Assembly: GCA_963734575.1 (NCBI GenBank)
Contig: CAVTHT010000016.1
Location: forward strand, 62,001 to 126,000
From: CAIWHR01 sp963734575
GTDB taxonomy: Bacteria; Pseudomonadota; Gammaproteobacteria; Burkholderiales; Casimicrobiaceae
Direction: 5' to 3'
DNA length: 64,000 bases
Shown here one piece after another: positions 1-9,549 of this stretch; the first letter of the stretch is position 1, and every line of letters begins with the position of its first letter. Below the pieces are notes generated by a model. It had not been told where the DNA came from and did no database searches. It was given only the letters and a program-made list of their open reading frames with translations. Position numbers and translations under genes: made by a program.

Positions 1-2
1 GC

Positions 3-1250
3 CTCGTCATCAGCGACCTCGCCGGGGCGCTGCTCAAGTTCTTCAACTACATCGCACTGGCGCTGACGCTCTTCTTTTCGCGCAGCTACCTCGAGGCGCG
101 CGGGCTCTTCCGTGGCGAGACGTTCGTGCTGGCGATGTTCTCGCTGCTCGGCATGATGGTGATGATCTCGGCCGGCAGCTTCATCAGCCTCTACCTCGGA
201 CTCGAGCTGATGTCGCTCACGCTGTACTCGATGGTGGCGATGCACCGCGCGTCCAACCGCGCGTCGGAAGCGGCGATGAAGTACTTCGTGCTGGGCGCGC
301 TCGCCTCCGGCATGCTGCTCTACGGCATGTCCATGCTCTACGGCGCGACCGGTTCGCTCGACATCCTCCAGGTGGGCCGCGCCGTCGTCGAGGGCCACGC
401 CAATCGCACGCTGCTCGTGTTCGGCCTCGTGTTCGTCGTGTCCGGCATCGCGTTCAAGCTCGGCGCGGCGCCGTATCACATGTGGATCCCCGACGTGTAC
501 GACGGTGCGCCCACGCCGGTGACGCTGCTCGTGGGCTCGGCGCCCAAGCTTGCGGCGTTCGCCTTCATGCTGCGGATGCTGGCGGTGGCGATGGGCGGCA
601 TGGGCGACGACTGGCAGCAGATGCTCGGCGTGCTCGCCGTGCTGTCGATGATCCTCGGCAACGTCATCGCCATCGCCCAGACCAACATCAAGCGGATGCT
701 GGCGTACTCCACGATCGCCAACATGGGCTACATGCTGATGGGCTTCCTCACCGGAAGCCTCAACGGCTACAGCGCCGCCATGTTCTTCACCGTGGCCTAC
801 GTGCTGACGACGCTGGCCTCCTTCGGCATGGTCATGCTGCTGTCGCGGCGCGGGTTCGAGGCCGATCAGCTGGACGACTTCAAGGGACTCAACCAGCGCT
901 CGCCGTGGTGGGCGTTCGTCATGCTGCTGGTGATGTTCTCCCTCGCCGGGCTGCCGCCGACGGTCGGGTTCTACGGCAAGTTCGCGGTGATCGAGGCGGC
1001 GGTGAACGCCGGGTACATCTGGCTTGCCGTGGTGGCGGTCCTGACGTCGCTCATCGGAGCGTTCTACTACCTGCGCATCGTCAAGCTCATGTACTTCGAC
1101 GACCCCGTCGACACGATGCCCATCGTCGTCCGCCGCGATACCAACGCGCTGCTGTCGCTCAACGGTCTCGCGCTGCTGCTGTTCGGCATTTTGCCGCAGC
1201 CGCTGATGGGCCTGTGCGTGGTGGCGCTCGCGCAATCCGGATTCCTCTGA
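3..1250 (+). CDS. nuoN: NADH-quinone oxidoreductase subunit N (5'-truncated by window)
   Basis: Membrane-embedded antiporter-like subunit of respiratory complex I, which couples NADH:quinone electron transfer to proton translocation in the inner membrane. The frame is open from base 3, so the true start lies upstream; the last 415 residues are present out of a usual 480 or so. Many hydrophobic helices are visible, with the family signatures SLYLGLELMSL near the start and YHMWIPDVYDGAPTPV in the middle. The conserved lysines expected in the proton channel (for example in SAPKLAAF and in NIKRMLAYS) are present. NuoN normally closes the nuo operon, which fits the non-coding stretch that follows. 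No frameshift is seen. Confidence 0.96.
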   Translation, partial: LVISDLAGALLKFFNYIALALTLFFSRSYLEARGLFRGETFVLAMFSLLGMMVMISAGSFISLYLGLELMSLTLYSMVAMHRASNRASEAAMKYFVLGALASGMLLYGMSMLYGATGSLDILQVGRAVVEGHANRTLLVFGLVFVVSGIAFKLGAAPYHMWIPDVYDGAPTPVTLLVGSAPKLAAFAFMLRMLAVAMGGMGDDWQQMLGVLAVLSMILGNVIAIAQTNIKRMLAYSTIANMGYMLMGFLTGSLNGYSAAMFFTVAYVLTTLASFGMVMLLSRRGFEADQLDDFKGLNQRSPWWAFVMLLVMFSLAGLPPTVGFYGKFAVIEAAVNAGYIWLAVVAVLTSLIGAFYYLRIVKLMYFDDPVDTMPIVVRRDTNALLSLNGLALLLFGILPQPLMGLCVVALAQSGFL

Positions 1251-1334
1251 AGCTGCGAGGCTGAAGCCTCGCCTACAGGCCTCGCTTACAAGCCTCGCCT
1301 ACAAGACTGTAGGTCAGGCTTCAGCCTGACGGCC
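1251..1334. repeat. Pair of REP-like palindromes downstream of nuoN
   Basis: Two short perfect palindromes sit tail to tail. The first is GCGAGGCT-GA-AGCCTCGC (1255-1272) followed by CTACA. The second is TGTAG followed by GTCAGGCT-TC-AGCCTGAC (1313-1330). Read on opposite strands both have the form TGTAGG, 8-bp arm, two-base loop, 8-bp arm. Between them the phrase CCTCGC(C/T)TACA recurs. This is the shape of REP elements that accumulate after genes in many proteobacteria. It may also act as an mRNA 3' stabiliser or terminator for the nuo operon. Confidence 0.7.
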
Positions 1335-1460
1335 AACCGACGAGTATCGGTCCCGCGACGCAAGCCACGACGCAGCGAGGCAGGCGCCTCGTCGACAGGA
1401 GCATGTGTGTCGATCCACGTCCGCACGGCGCGCGTCCGGAGGCGTCGGTGCCGCGCCGCA

Positions 1461-1469
1461 TGCTAAGAT
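1461..1469 (+). promoter_or_regulatory. Extended -10 element of the lut operon
   Basis: TGCTAAGAT reads as an extended -10 (TG-N-TAAGAT) about 25 bases before the lutA ATG. No clear -35 hexamer is seen, which is common for extended -10 promoters. It lies in the only sizeable gap ahead of the operon. Pattern-based call only. Confidence 0.4.
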
Positions 1470-1493
1470 TCACGGGTTCCGGAGATCGCTGTC

Positions 1494-2219
1494 ATGCGCG
1501 TCGGCTTTTTCGTCACCTGCCTCGTCGACCTCATGCGTCCCTCCATCGGTTTCGCCGCCATCCGGCTGCTCGAGGCCGGTGGCGCCGAGGTCTTCGTTCC
1601 TCCCTCGCAGACGTGCTGCGGCCAGCCCGCCTACAACTCCGGCGATCGTGCCGATGCGCGGGCGCTCGCGGTCAAGCTGATCGAGGAGTTCGAGGGCTGC
1701 GACTGGCTCGTCGCGCCATCGGGCTCCTGCAGCGGCATGATCCGCACGCACTACGGCGATCTCTTCCGCGATGACCCGGCCATGCTGCAGCGCGCGGAGG
1801 CGCTCGCCGCACGCACGCGCGAGCTGACCGACTTCCTGGTGAACGAGCTCCGGCTCGAGCGCGTGCCGGGACGGTTCGAGGGCACGATCACGTATCACGA
1901 CAGCTGTGCGGGATTGCGCGAGATGGGCGTGAAGCAGCAGCCGCGCGCGCTGCTCGCCAAGGTGCCGGGGCTCACGCTCACCGAGATGGCGGACTGCGAC
2001 ACGTGCTGCGGCTTCGGCGGCACGTTCTCGATCAAGTTCGGCGAGATCTCCGCCCGCATGGCCGACAACAAGTGCCAGCACGTCGTCAACAGCGGCGCCG
2101 ATGCCGTCGTGCTGGGCGATCTCGGCTGCATGCTGAACATCGAAGGACGGCTGCGCCGCCGCGGCGATGCGACGCGCGTGCTGCACGTCGCCGAAGTGCT
2201 CGCCGGCGAAGCGTCCTGA
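1494..2219 (+). CDS. lutA: Lactate utilization protein A (Fe-S oxidoreductase subunit)
   Basis: Subunit of the LutABC complex, which oxidises L-lactate to pyruvate in the cytoplasm and passes electrons toward the respiratory chain. The 241-residue protein has the two cysteine-rich CCG-type repeats of the family: C9 with TCCGQP near residue 41, and YHDSCAG with CDTCCGFGG near residues 131-172. These bind Fe-S clusters. Length matches LutA/YkgE proteins. The ATG at 1494 is about 25 bases after an extended -10 and begins the conserved VGFFVTC strand. lutB follows after a 28-base gap, so the genes are probably co-transcribed. The reading frame is intact. Confidence 0.93.
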   Translation: MRVGFFVTCLVDLMRPSIGFAAIRLLEAGGAEVFVPPSQTCCGQPAYNSGDRADARALAVKLIEEFEGCDWLVAPSGSCSGMIRTHYGDLFRDDPAMLQRAEALAARTRELTDFLVNELRLERVPGRFEGTITYHDSCAGLREMGVKQQPRALLAKVPGLTLTEMADCDTCCGFGGTFSIKFGEISARMADNKCQHVVNSGADAVVLGDLGCMLNIEGRLRRRGDATRVLHVAEVLAGEAS

Positions 2220-2247
2220 GCGCGACCGCCACCATTCCGGGGTCACC

Positions 2248-3691
2248 ATGCAAGTCGCGTCGATGCACTTCAAGGAGCGGGCCCATGCGAACCTGCATGA
2301 TGCGCAGCTCCAGGCCAACCTGCAGAAGTTCCGCGGCAAGTTCGTCGGCCTGCGCCGCGCGGCGATCACCGAGCTCGACGATTTCGAAGGCACGCGCGAC
2401 GCCGCCAAGGCCATCCGCAATCGCGCCCTGGAGAACCTCGACGTCTGGCTCGAGATGTTCGAGCGCAATGCCGCCGCGCGCGGCGCCACGGTGCTGTTCG
2501 CGGAGACGCCTGCCGACGTCAATGCGCTGGTGATGGAGATCGCGCGCCGCCACGGCGTGCGCAAGATCATCAAGTCGAAGTCGATGGTGTCGGAGGAGTC
2601 CGGCCTCGACCACGCGATCGAGGCGGCGGGCATGACGGTCGTCGAGACCGATCTCGGCGAGTACATCCTGCAGATCAACGACTACGAGCCGCCGTCGCAC
2701 ATCATCGGGCCGGCGCTGCACAAGTCGAAGGAGGAGGTGGCCGACCTCTTCGCGAAGCGTCACGGCACGGCGCGCAAGACCGACATCGACGAGCTGTGCC
2801 TCGAAGCGCGCGGCCAGCTGCGCGAGCACTACCTGACCGCGGACATGGGCATCTCCGGCGGCAACTTCCTCGTCGCGGAGACGGGCTCCGTCGTGCTCGT
2901 GACGAACGAGGGCAATGCCACCCTCACCACGACACTGCCGAAGGTGCATGTGGCGATCTCCGGCATCGAGAAGATCGTCCCCACGCTGGAGGATGTCGCG
3001 ACGCTCATGCGCCTTTTGCCGCGATCGGCCACCGGCCAGTCGATCTCGAACTACGTCGACGTGCTTACCGGCTGCAAGGGCGAAGGCGAGTTCCACGGCG
3101 CCGAGCAGATGTATTTCATCCTCGTCGACAGCGGGCGCACCAGCGTGCTGGGCAGCGAGGTGCGCGAGGCGCTGCGGTGCATCCGCTGCGGCGCGTGCAT
3201 GAATCACTGCCCCGTGTACCAGAACGTCGGCGGCCATTCCTATGGGTGGGTGTATCCGGGACCCATCGGCTCGATCCTCACGCCCATGTACGTCGGGCTC
3301 GACAAGGCCCAGGACCTGCCGCAAGCGTCGACGATGTGCAACCAGTGCGGTGTCGTCTGCCCCGTGCGCATCCCGCTGCCCGACCTGCAGCGCAAGCTGC
3401 GCGAGCGCGCGTTCGAGGAAAACCTGCGGCCATGGCACGAGCGCGCCGGGTTGCGGTTGTGGGCGTGGTTCGCACTGCATCCTGCGGCCTATGCATTGGC
3501 CACGCGTGTCGGCATGCGCGTGCTGCGCTGGATGGGCGGGCGCGAGCGCATGATCCATTCGCTTGCCGCTCGGCCACGGCTGGACCGCCGAGCGCGACAT
3601 GCCGGCGCCCACCGGCAAGACCTTCCGCGAGCTCTATCGCGAGCGCGCCCGTTCCCAACCGCAATCCGAACCGCTCCGGCGGGCCGCATGA
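2248..3691 (+). CDS. lutB: Lactate utilization protein B (Fe-S), one frameshift
   Basis: Second LutABC subunit, a LUD-domain protein fused to a ferredoxin-like domain. The LUD part covers roughly residues 1-300. Two 4Fe-4S motifs follow: CIRCGACMNHCP at about residue 311 and CNQCGVVCP at about 364. The natural C-terminus (MPAPTGKTFREL and on to RRAA-stop) lies one frame over; the switch is near 3560-3572 and dropping one base restores a protein of about 480 residues, the usual size. As given, the frame instead runs through into the next gene. The stop overlaps the following ATG as ATGA (3688-3691), implying translational coupling. The single extra base is probably a sequence error. Confidence 0.9.
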
Positions 3692-4921
3692 ACGCACCCC
3701 ATTCCGCCACCATCGCGCTGCCGCGCCTGTCCCGCCGCGCCGAGTCGCTCGGCACCGAGAACGCCTTTGTCGTGCTCGCCGAAGTGAATGCTCTCGTGCG
3801 ACAGGGCAAGGACATCGTGTCGTTCTGCATCGGGCAGCCGGATTTCCCGACGCCCCCGAACGTGCAGGAGGCCGCCATCGCGGCCATCCGCGCGGGAAAG
3901 CATGGCTACACCCCGTCCGCCGGCATCGACGAGCTGCGTGCGGCCGCCGCGAAGGATATCGGTGCGCGGCGCGGGCTCGAGTTCACGCGCCGATGACATC
4001 GTCGTCGGCGCGGGCGCGAAGCCGTTCATCGCCTACACGATCGCCTCGGTGACCGACTTCGGCGCGGGCGACGAGGTGATCTACCCCGTGCCGGGCTTTC
4101 CCATCTACGAGTCGCAGATCTCCGCGAACGGCGCGATCCCCGTGCCGATCTACCTGCGCGAATCGCGCGACTTCGCGTTCGACCCCGCGGAGCTCGAAGC
4201 GAAGATCTCGCCGAAGACGCGGCTCCTGATCCTCAACACGCCGCACAATCCCACCGGCGGCATGCTGCAGGCGCAGGATCTCGATGCGATCGCGGAGATA
4301 CTCGCGCGGCACCCGCAGGTCTGGGTGTTCGCCGACGAGATCTACTCGCGCCTCGCCTACGCCGGCACGTTCGACAGCCTGGCCAGGCGCGCCGGCATGC
4401 TCGAGCGCACGATCATCTGCGACGGCGCTTCGAAGACGTGGGCGATGACGGGCTGGCGCATCGGCTTCGCGGCCAGCCGCGCGCTCGCACCGGTGTTCAC
4501 ACGCTGGATCACGAACACGGATTCGTGCGCGTCGCACATCTCGCAGTGGGCCGCGGTCGAGGCCGTCACGGGGCCGCAGGAGGCGGCTGCGGAGATGCGC
4601 GCGAGCTTTCTCGAGCGGCGCGATCTCATCGTGCGCCTGCTCAATGGCGTGCCGGGCGTCACGTGCCGCACGCCGGGCGGCGCGTTCTACGCGTGGCCGA
4701 ACGTCACCGAAGCGTGCCAGCGCACCGGGTGCGCCGACTCCGAGGTGCTGCGCAAGCGCCTGCTGACGGAAGCCGGCGTGGCGGTGCTCGCGGACATCCA
4801 CTTCGGCCGGCGCGTGCCCGGCGACGGCCAGCACATCCGCTTCAGCTACGCGGCGTCGCCGGCGCAGATCGAGGAAGGCATCGCCCGCGTCGACGCCTTC
4901 GTGCGCCGCAACAGCCGCTGA
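3688..4921 (+). CDS. PLP-dependent class I/II aminotransferase, one frameshift
   Basis: Fold-type I aminotransferase, aspartate-aminotransferase-like, of about 410 residues once one extra base near 3985-3995 is removed. N-terminal DIVSFCIGQPDFPTP is the substrate-binding loop. NTPHNPTGG, VFADEIYSRL and the PLP-lysine motif GASKTWAMTGWR (about residue 248) follow, with RFSYA near the C-terminus supplying the carboxylate arginine. The substrate cannot be read from sequence; alanine/pyruvate or aspartate activity is possible. Its ATG overlaps the lutB stop and lutC starts 5 bases after its stop, so it is an integral member of the lut operon, an unusual position. Confidence 0.85.
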
Positions 4922-4926
4922 TCGCG

Positions 4927-5619
4927 ATGGCCACGACGATCGAGGGCAACCGGAGCGCGCGCGACGCCGTGCTCGGTCGCGTGCAGAAGGCGCTCGCGAA
5001 GACGGGCGATCGCGGCGGCGCGCGCAGCGACGCCGAGCGCTATGTCGCCGCCCACGCCCAGGGGCCGCGGCCGCGCATCGCCGACGATCTCGTGGCGCGC
5101 TTCCTCACGCGCGCCAACGACATGGCGAGCACCGTCGAGCGCATCGCCACGCGCGCCGAGGTTCCCGCCGCCGTCGCGCGCTATCTCGCGCAGGTCGAGA
5201 GCGCCACCGGTCTCGCCGCGCAGAATCCGCGCGCGGGCGTGTGCTGGCCCGAGCTCGCGGATCTCGACTGGTCGGGTGCGGGCCTTGCGATCGAAGCGCG
5301 TCCGACGCAGGGGCACGACCGGCTCGGCATCACCGGCTGCTATTGCGCCATCGCCGAGACGGGAACGCTGGTGGTGATCACCGGCGCGGACACGCCGACG
5401 GCCACGACGCTGCTGCCGGAAACGCATGTCGCGGTGGTCGATGCGCATCGCATCGTCGCCGGCATGGAGGAGGCCTTCGCGCTGATCCGCCAGGAGCGCG
5501 GCACGGTGCCCCGCGCCATCAACATGATCTCCGGCCCTTCGCGCACGGGCGACATCGAGCAGACCATCGTGCTCGGGGCGCACGGCCCGTACCGCCTGCA
5601 CATCCTGCTGGTCGGCTGA
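4927..5619 (+). CDS. lutC: Lactate utilization protein C (LUD domain)
   Basis: Third LutABC subunit, a LUD-domain protein of 230 residues. The conserved core GITGCYCAIAETGTLVV followed by PETHVAVV and the C-terminal ISGPSRTGDIEQTIVLGAHGP is typical of the family, and the C-terminal block is highly conserved in LutC/YkgG. The ATG at 4927 lies just after the aminotransferase stop. An in-frame ORF extends upstream but only as a shadow of that gene. The stop (5617-5619) abuts the stop of a convergent gene with no gap, leaving no room for a separate terminator. Frame intact. Confidence 0.92.
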   Translation: MATTIEGNRSARDAVLGRVQKALAKTGDRGGARSDAERYVAAHAQGPRPRIADDLVARFLTRANDMASTVERIATRAEVPAAVARYLAQVESATGLAAQNPRAGVCWPELADLDWSGAGLAIEARPTQGHDRLGITGCYCAIAETGTLVVITGADTPTATTLLPETHVAVVDAHRIVAGMEEAFALIRQERGTVPRAINMISGPSRTGDIEQTIVLGAHGPYRLHILLVG

Positions 5620-6302
5620 TCAGCCCGGCGGGGGCCATGCCGCCACGGTCGTCGCCGCGACCTGCCGCAACTGCGCGGCCGTATCCGGCGCCAGTCCCAG
5701 TGGTGGCGAGATGGGCAGCGTGGCCGGCGCGGTCGCGAGCAGCGAAGCGAGGAACACGCACGCCGTGAGATAGCTGCCCGCGGCCGTCGGATGACTGCCG
5801 TCGGCGAGATGAAGTTCGATCTCGGGGTGCTGCAGCCGCGCCGCCTGCCACGCCGGGCCGACGGGCACCACCGGTGCGGCGACGTCCCTCGCGGCTGCAA
5901 GCGTCGCCGCGGTGATCAGGTGCTGCGCCTCGGGCGCGTCGCGGCGCGCCCACGTGAGATACAGCACCGGCGTGGCGCCATGCGCGCGGATCGCGCCGGC
6001 GAAGAGCGCGACGTTGTCGCGGAAGCGCGCCGGATTCTTGACGGGCAGCGTGCTCTGCTCCTGCAGCACGACGTACGTCCAATTCGCCGCCGTGCAGGGC
6101 CGCGAGTGCGCTGCCGCCGTTCCAGTGCCGGCGCAGGCTCGCGCCGCCGGCGCTCACGATGCCCGGTCTCGACGTGGCATGCGGGGCGCGCTTCGGCACC
6201 CAGCATCGTGATCAGCGCCGGCAGGTCGTTGCGGGTGGTGTAGCTGTTGCCGATGAAGAGGATCCGCACGGCGGGCCGCGCCCGGCGCGCGGTATCAGGC
6301 AT
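5620..6302 (-). CDS. SGNH/GDSL-like hydrolase (DUF4886-type), two frameshifts
   Basis: Probable SGNH-fold esterase or hydrolase of about 226 residues after repairing two single-base frameshifts near 6150-6180 and 6070-6090. Block I reads VRILFIGNSYTTRNDLP, where GNSYT replaces the classic GDSL, as in DUF4886-like proteins. The middle contains VVLQEQSTLP. The C-terminus has DGSHPTAAGSYL, supplying the Asp-x-x-His of the catalytic triad. The substrate is unknown. It is the last gene of the minus-strand TRAP-transporter group, and its start overlaps the stop of the preceding small membrane protein by 8 bases. Its stop abuts the lutC stop. Confidence 0.72.
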
Positions 6303-6582
6303 GACTGCCCGGCACGTCCGCACCGGTCGCTTCCGCGGCCTTGGCGGCGAGCTCGGGGTCGTTCTTGAACACGCCGCGGATATTGAGCGCCGCGAGCGCC
6401 ACCTGCAGCGCGATGAGCGCGTACGCCCCGTCGTGCCAGCCCCACGCGATCCAGAGCGCATTGCTCGCGAGGAACACCCAGAAGCCGATGGTCCGGCGCT
6501 GCTTGGATTGCGACGCGACGAGCCACGCCGCGAGCACGGTGACGGCCATCGCAGGCCATTGCATGAGGTCGAGCAGGTCCAT
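6295..6582 (-). CDS. Small multi-pass membrane protein (PnuC/SWEET-like hydrophobic pattern)
   Basis: A 95-residue protein with three likely transmembrane helices (residues about 9-25, 33-50 and 54-72). It contains SKQRRTIGFWVFLASNALWIAWGW and ends in a short charged tail. The tryptophan-rich helix pattern recalls small proteins related to the PnuC vitamin transporter or half-transporters, but the match is only a pattern and no function is claimed. It sits between the TRAP large permease and the SGNH hydrolase on the same strand, overlapping the latter by 8 bases. Confidence 0.65.
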   Translation of the reverse strand: MDLLDLMQWPAMAVTVLAAWLVASQSKQRRTIGFWVFLASNALWIAWGWHDGAYALIALQVALAALNIRGVFKNDPELAAKAAEATGADVPGSHA

Positions 6583-6641
6583 CGTTCACGAGTGCAGCGG
6601 CAGGAAGGGGGCGAGCGCAGGAATGCGCCGTCGGTTGGTCC

Positions 6642-7928
6642 CTATTTGTACTGCATCGTTCCCGGCAGCCACAGCGCGATGGACGGAAAGAACATCACGA
6701 GCGCGAGCCCGAAGATGATCAGCAGCACGTACGGCACGACGCCCATGATGATCTCCGCGAGCGGGGCGCGGCTCACGGCCTTCAGCGCAAAGAGGTTCAT
6801 CCCGACCGGCGGCGTGATGAGCGCGAGCTCCAGGTTGATCGTCAGCAGGATGCCGTACCAGATCGGATTGATCTTGAGCGCGGCGAGCACCGGCAGCACG
6901 ACGGGGGTCGTGATCAGGATGATCGAGATGGTCTCGAGGAACATGCCGAGCACGAAGATCAGCACCATCACCGCGCACAGGAAGCCGAGCTGGCTCAGGC
7001 CGTACTGGCCGACCAGCTCCACCATCTGGTTCGGGATGCGCAGCTTGGTCAGCACGTTGCCGAGCAGCGCCGCCGCCGCGAGGATCAGGAACAGCATCGT
7101 CGAGTTGCGCGCGGCGTCGATCGCGGAATGCCACAGGTCGCGCAAGGTGAAGTTGCGATACACGAGCATCGCGATCAGGAGCGCGGCGAGCGCGCCGACC
7201 GCGGCGGCCTCGGTTGCCGTGAACACCCCGAAGTACATGCCGCCGAGCACGACGGCGGGGAGCGTGAGCGACCAGAACGACCGCCGTGCCGCGCCGAGCA
7301 CCTCGCGCGCGGAGGCACGCGGCTCGGTCTGCACGCGCTCCTTCGCGAACGCCGCCGACGTCATGCAATAGACGGCGAAGATCGCGGCCAGCATCAGCCC
7401 GGGCACCACGCCCGCCATGAACAGCGCACCCACCGAGGTGTCCGACACCACGCCGAACAGCACCATCGGACCGGACGGCGGAATCAGGATGCCGAGCGTG
7501 CCGCCCGCGCCGACCACGCCGTACGCGACGCGCGGGTGATAGCCGTAGCGGATCATGAGCGGGATGGCGGCGGAGCCGATCGTGAGAGCGGTGGCGACAC
7601 TCGATCCCGAGATGGCCGCGAACACCGTGCACGCGGCCACGGTGGCGACACCCATCCCGCCCGGCAGATGCCGCAGCATGGTGTGCGCCGCGCCGAACAG
7701 ATCGTCCACGACCTTGCCGCGGATCATGAACTGCGCCATCAGCGTGAAGAGCGGGATGGCCACGAGGAGATACGTGTCGAGACTGCCGAACACGATGTCG
7801 CCGATGCCGCCGAGATGGCCCTCGGCCGCGTAGAGCACGGCCGTGGCGAACAGGGTCAGGCCGGCGAACACCGGGACGCCGGTGAGCAGGACCAGCACGA
7901 GGCCCAGCAGGATGGCCGCGAAGAGCAT
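6642..7928 (-). CDS. dctM: TRAP transporter large permease (DctM family)
   Basis: Large membrane subunit of a tripartite ATP-independent periplasmic transporter, which carries the solute and uses an ion gradient for uptake. The 428-residue protein is almost wholly hydrophobic with about 12 helices. It shows family signatures LTGVPVFAGL near the N-terminus, AAISGSSVATALTIGS, the GTLGILIPPSGPMVLFGVV loop, and LITPPVGMNLFALK near the end. It starts 3 bases after the stop of the small permease, so they are translated as a unit. The substrate cannot be deduced from this subunit. Confidence 0.95.
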   Translation of the reverse strand: MLFAAILLGLVLVLLTGVPVFAGLTLFATAVLYAAEGHLGGIGDIVFGSLDTYLLVAIPLFTLMAQFMIRGKVVDDLFGAAHTMLRHLPGGMGVATVAACTVFAAISGSSVATALTIGSAAIPLMIRYGYHPRVAYGVVGAGGTLGILIPPSGPMVLFGVVSDTSVGALFMAGVVPGLMLAAIFAVYCMTSAAFAKERVQTEPRASAREVLGAARRSFWSLTLPAVVLGGMYFGVFTATEAAAVGALAALLIAMLVYRNFTLRDLWHSAIDAARNSTMLFLILAAAALLGNVLTKLRIPNQMVELVGQYGLSQLGFLCAVMVLIFVLGMFLETISIILITTPVVLPVLAALKINPIWYGILLTINLELALITPPVGMNLFALKAVSRAPLAEIIMGVVPYVLLIIFGLALVMFFPSIALWLPGTMQYK

Positions 7929-7931
7929 CGG

Positions 7932-8462
7932 CTACTCGATGCCCGCGGGGTGATGCGAGGCGCCGGAATCGGGTGGAACCGTCGTGCCCCGCCACGCGTC
8001 GACGAAGGCGATCGCGGCCGCGAGCGCGAGCAGCGCGCCGCCCAGAGGCACCAGCAGTTGCGGCACCCACATCGGCGCGGCGAGGAAGCCGTTCGACTTG
8101 AGGCCGACCATGCGCGAGAAGGCCACCATGTCGAGGCCCTCGCGGATCAGCAGGACGCCACAGGCGAAGACCGCGAGCAGCCCGAACAGCAGCGCGATGC
8201 GCCGGCCGCGTGCGCCGAGACGCTCGGTCAGGATGTCGACGCCGATGTGATCGCCCTGGAGAAGGGCATCGGCGCCGGCGAGCATGACGCCGGCCACCAG
8301 CAGGTAGCCGACCATCTCGTCGACCCATGCCGGTGGCTGGTTGAAGAAGTACCGCATCACCACCGCGTACGCGACGAGCAGCATCGACGCGATCAGCGTC
8401 GCGGCCGCGACACCGATCCCGAGGCTCGCAAGCGCACGAACGACGCGCGACAGGACATGCAC
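7932..8462 (-). CDS. dctQ: TRAP transporter small permease (DctQ family)
   Basis: Small membrane subunit of the same TRAP transporter: 176 residues, four predicted helices, and the DctQ-type segment NQPPAWVDEMVGYLLVAGV followed by GDHIGVDILTERL. The likely start is GTG at 8462; no better ATG lies upstream. The gene follows the binding-protein gene by 33 bases and precedes dctM by 3 bases, the standard P-Q-M order. Confidence 0.9.
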   Translation of the reverse strand: MHVLSRVVRALASLGIGVAAATLIASMLLVAYAVVMRYFFNQPPAWVDEMVGYLLVAGVMLAGADALLQGDHIGVDILTERLGARGRRIALLFGLLAVFACGVLLIREGLDMVAFSRMVGLKSNGFLAAPMWVPQLLVPLGGALLALAAAIAFVDAWRGTTVPPDSGASHHPAGIE

Positions 8463-8495
8463 CGCGGCCGCTCCGCGTTCAGCCGCGCCGCGGGA

Positions 8496-9524
8496 TCAGA
8501 GCTTGTCCAGCAGCTCGATGATCTTCGGTCCGCCTTCCGGCGCGGTCTTGAGGAACGCATCCACGACGGGCTTGCGCATCGCATTGGCCCACGTCTGGCG
8601 CTCCTGTGCGCTTTGCACGTGCACCGTCATGCCCTTGGCCTGCAGGTCCTTCAGCGCGGCGGCGGCAGTCGCCTCGGTGACGTCGATGGCATCGCGTTCC
8701 GTCTTCGCGGCCGCGGCCTCGATGGCCTGCCGGTGCGCCGGCGAGAGCTTGTTCCACCACGCCGGATTGGCGTACATGTGGAAATAGATCGTGAAGATCG
8801 GGCCGACGGTGCCGAATTTCTGCACCTCGTAATACTTGCGGCTGAAGGCGGCCGAAAGATCGGTCAGGCCGGCGTCGAGCACGCCCGATTGCAGCGCCTG
8901 GTACACCTCGGAACCCGGCATCGCGGACGGTGCCGCGCCCACGGCGGTCAGCGCATTGTCCGTGAGCGAGTTGAGGCCGCGGATCTTCACGCCCTTGAAG
9001 TCGTCGAGGCTCACGATGGGCTTCTTCGACGAGGTGACGATCGTCTCGCGCGTGATGTAGAGCCAGGCCACGCTCTTCACGCCGCGCTGCTCGAGCTTCT
9101 GATCGAGGAAGCGGCGAGCCTCCGATTGCGGGAACCGCTTGATCTTCTCGAGATCGCCCATCGCGTACGGGATGAGCGTCGCGCTCATTTCCGGGATGGT
9201 CGTGCCCCACTGGAAATTCACGCTCATCGCGGCTTCGATGTTCCCGCGCGCGACGGCGGGGAAATTCTCCGCGGCCTTCGCGAGCTGCTCGGAGCCGTAG
9301 AGCTGCACGTCGACCTGGCCGTTGGTGCGCTGCTTCACGTCGGCAGCGAAGCTCTCGAGCAGCTTCGTCATGTGGTGCGCCGGCGGCACCTGGTGCGAGA
9401 TGCGCATGACCACGGTCTGCGCGATTGCGTTGCCCGCGAGCGCGAGCACCGCGGCGGCGCCGACCAGCGCACGAAGGGACAGCACACGAAGGGGGCGCAC
9501 GCCGGAACGAGAGCGGAACGTCAT
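8496..9524 (-). CDS. dctP: TRAP transporter solute-binding protein (DctP family)
   Basis: Periplasmic binding protein of the TRAP system, 342 residues. An N-terminal signal peptide (basic start, hydrophobic LVGAAAVLALAGNAIAQ) is followed by the DctP fold: MRISHQVPPAHHMTKLLESF, VQLYGSEQLAKAAE, and the FKGVKIRGLNS hinge with the arginine that usually contacts a substrate carboxylate. ATG 9524 is chosen over longer forms because the signal peptide starts there and GAGGAG lies about 8 bases upstream. The gene begins 25 bases after the lyase gene stop, suggesting the imported acid may be that enzyme's substrate or a precursor. Confidence 0.93.
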   Translation of the reverse strand: MTFRSRSGVRPLRVLSLRALVGAAAVLALAGNAIAQTVVMRISHQVPPAHHMTKLLESFAADVKQRTNGQVDVQLYGSEQLAKAAENFPAVARGNIEAAMSVNFQWGTTIPEMSATLIPYAMGDLEKIKRFPQSEARRFLDQKLEQRGVKSVAWLYITRETIVTSSKKPIVSLDDFKGVKIRGLNSLTDNALTAVGAAPSAMPGSEVYQALQSGVLDAGLTDLSAAFSRKYYEVQKFGTVGPIFTIYFHMYANPAWWNKLSPAHRQAIEAAAAKTERDAIDVTEATAAAALKDLQAKGMTVHVQSAQERQTWANAMRKPVVDAFLKTAPEGGPKIIELLDKL

Positions 9525-9549
9525 TGCTGCATCTCCTCGGGAAGGAACG

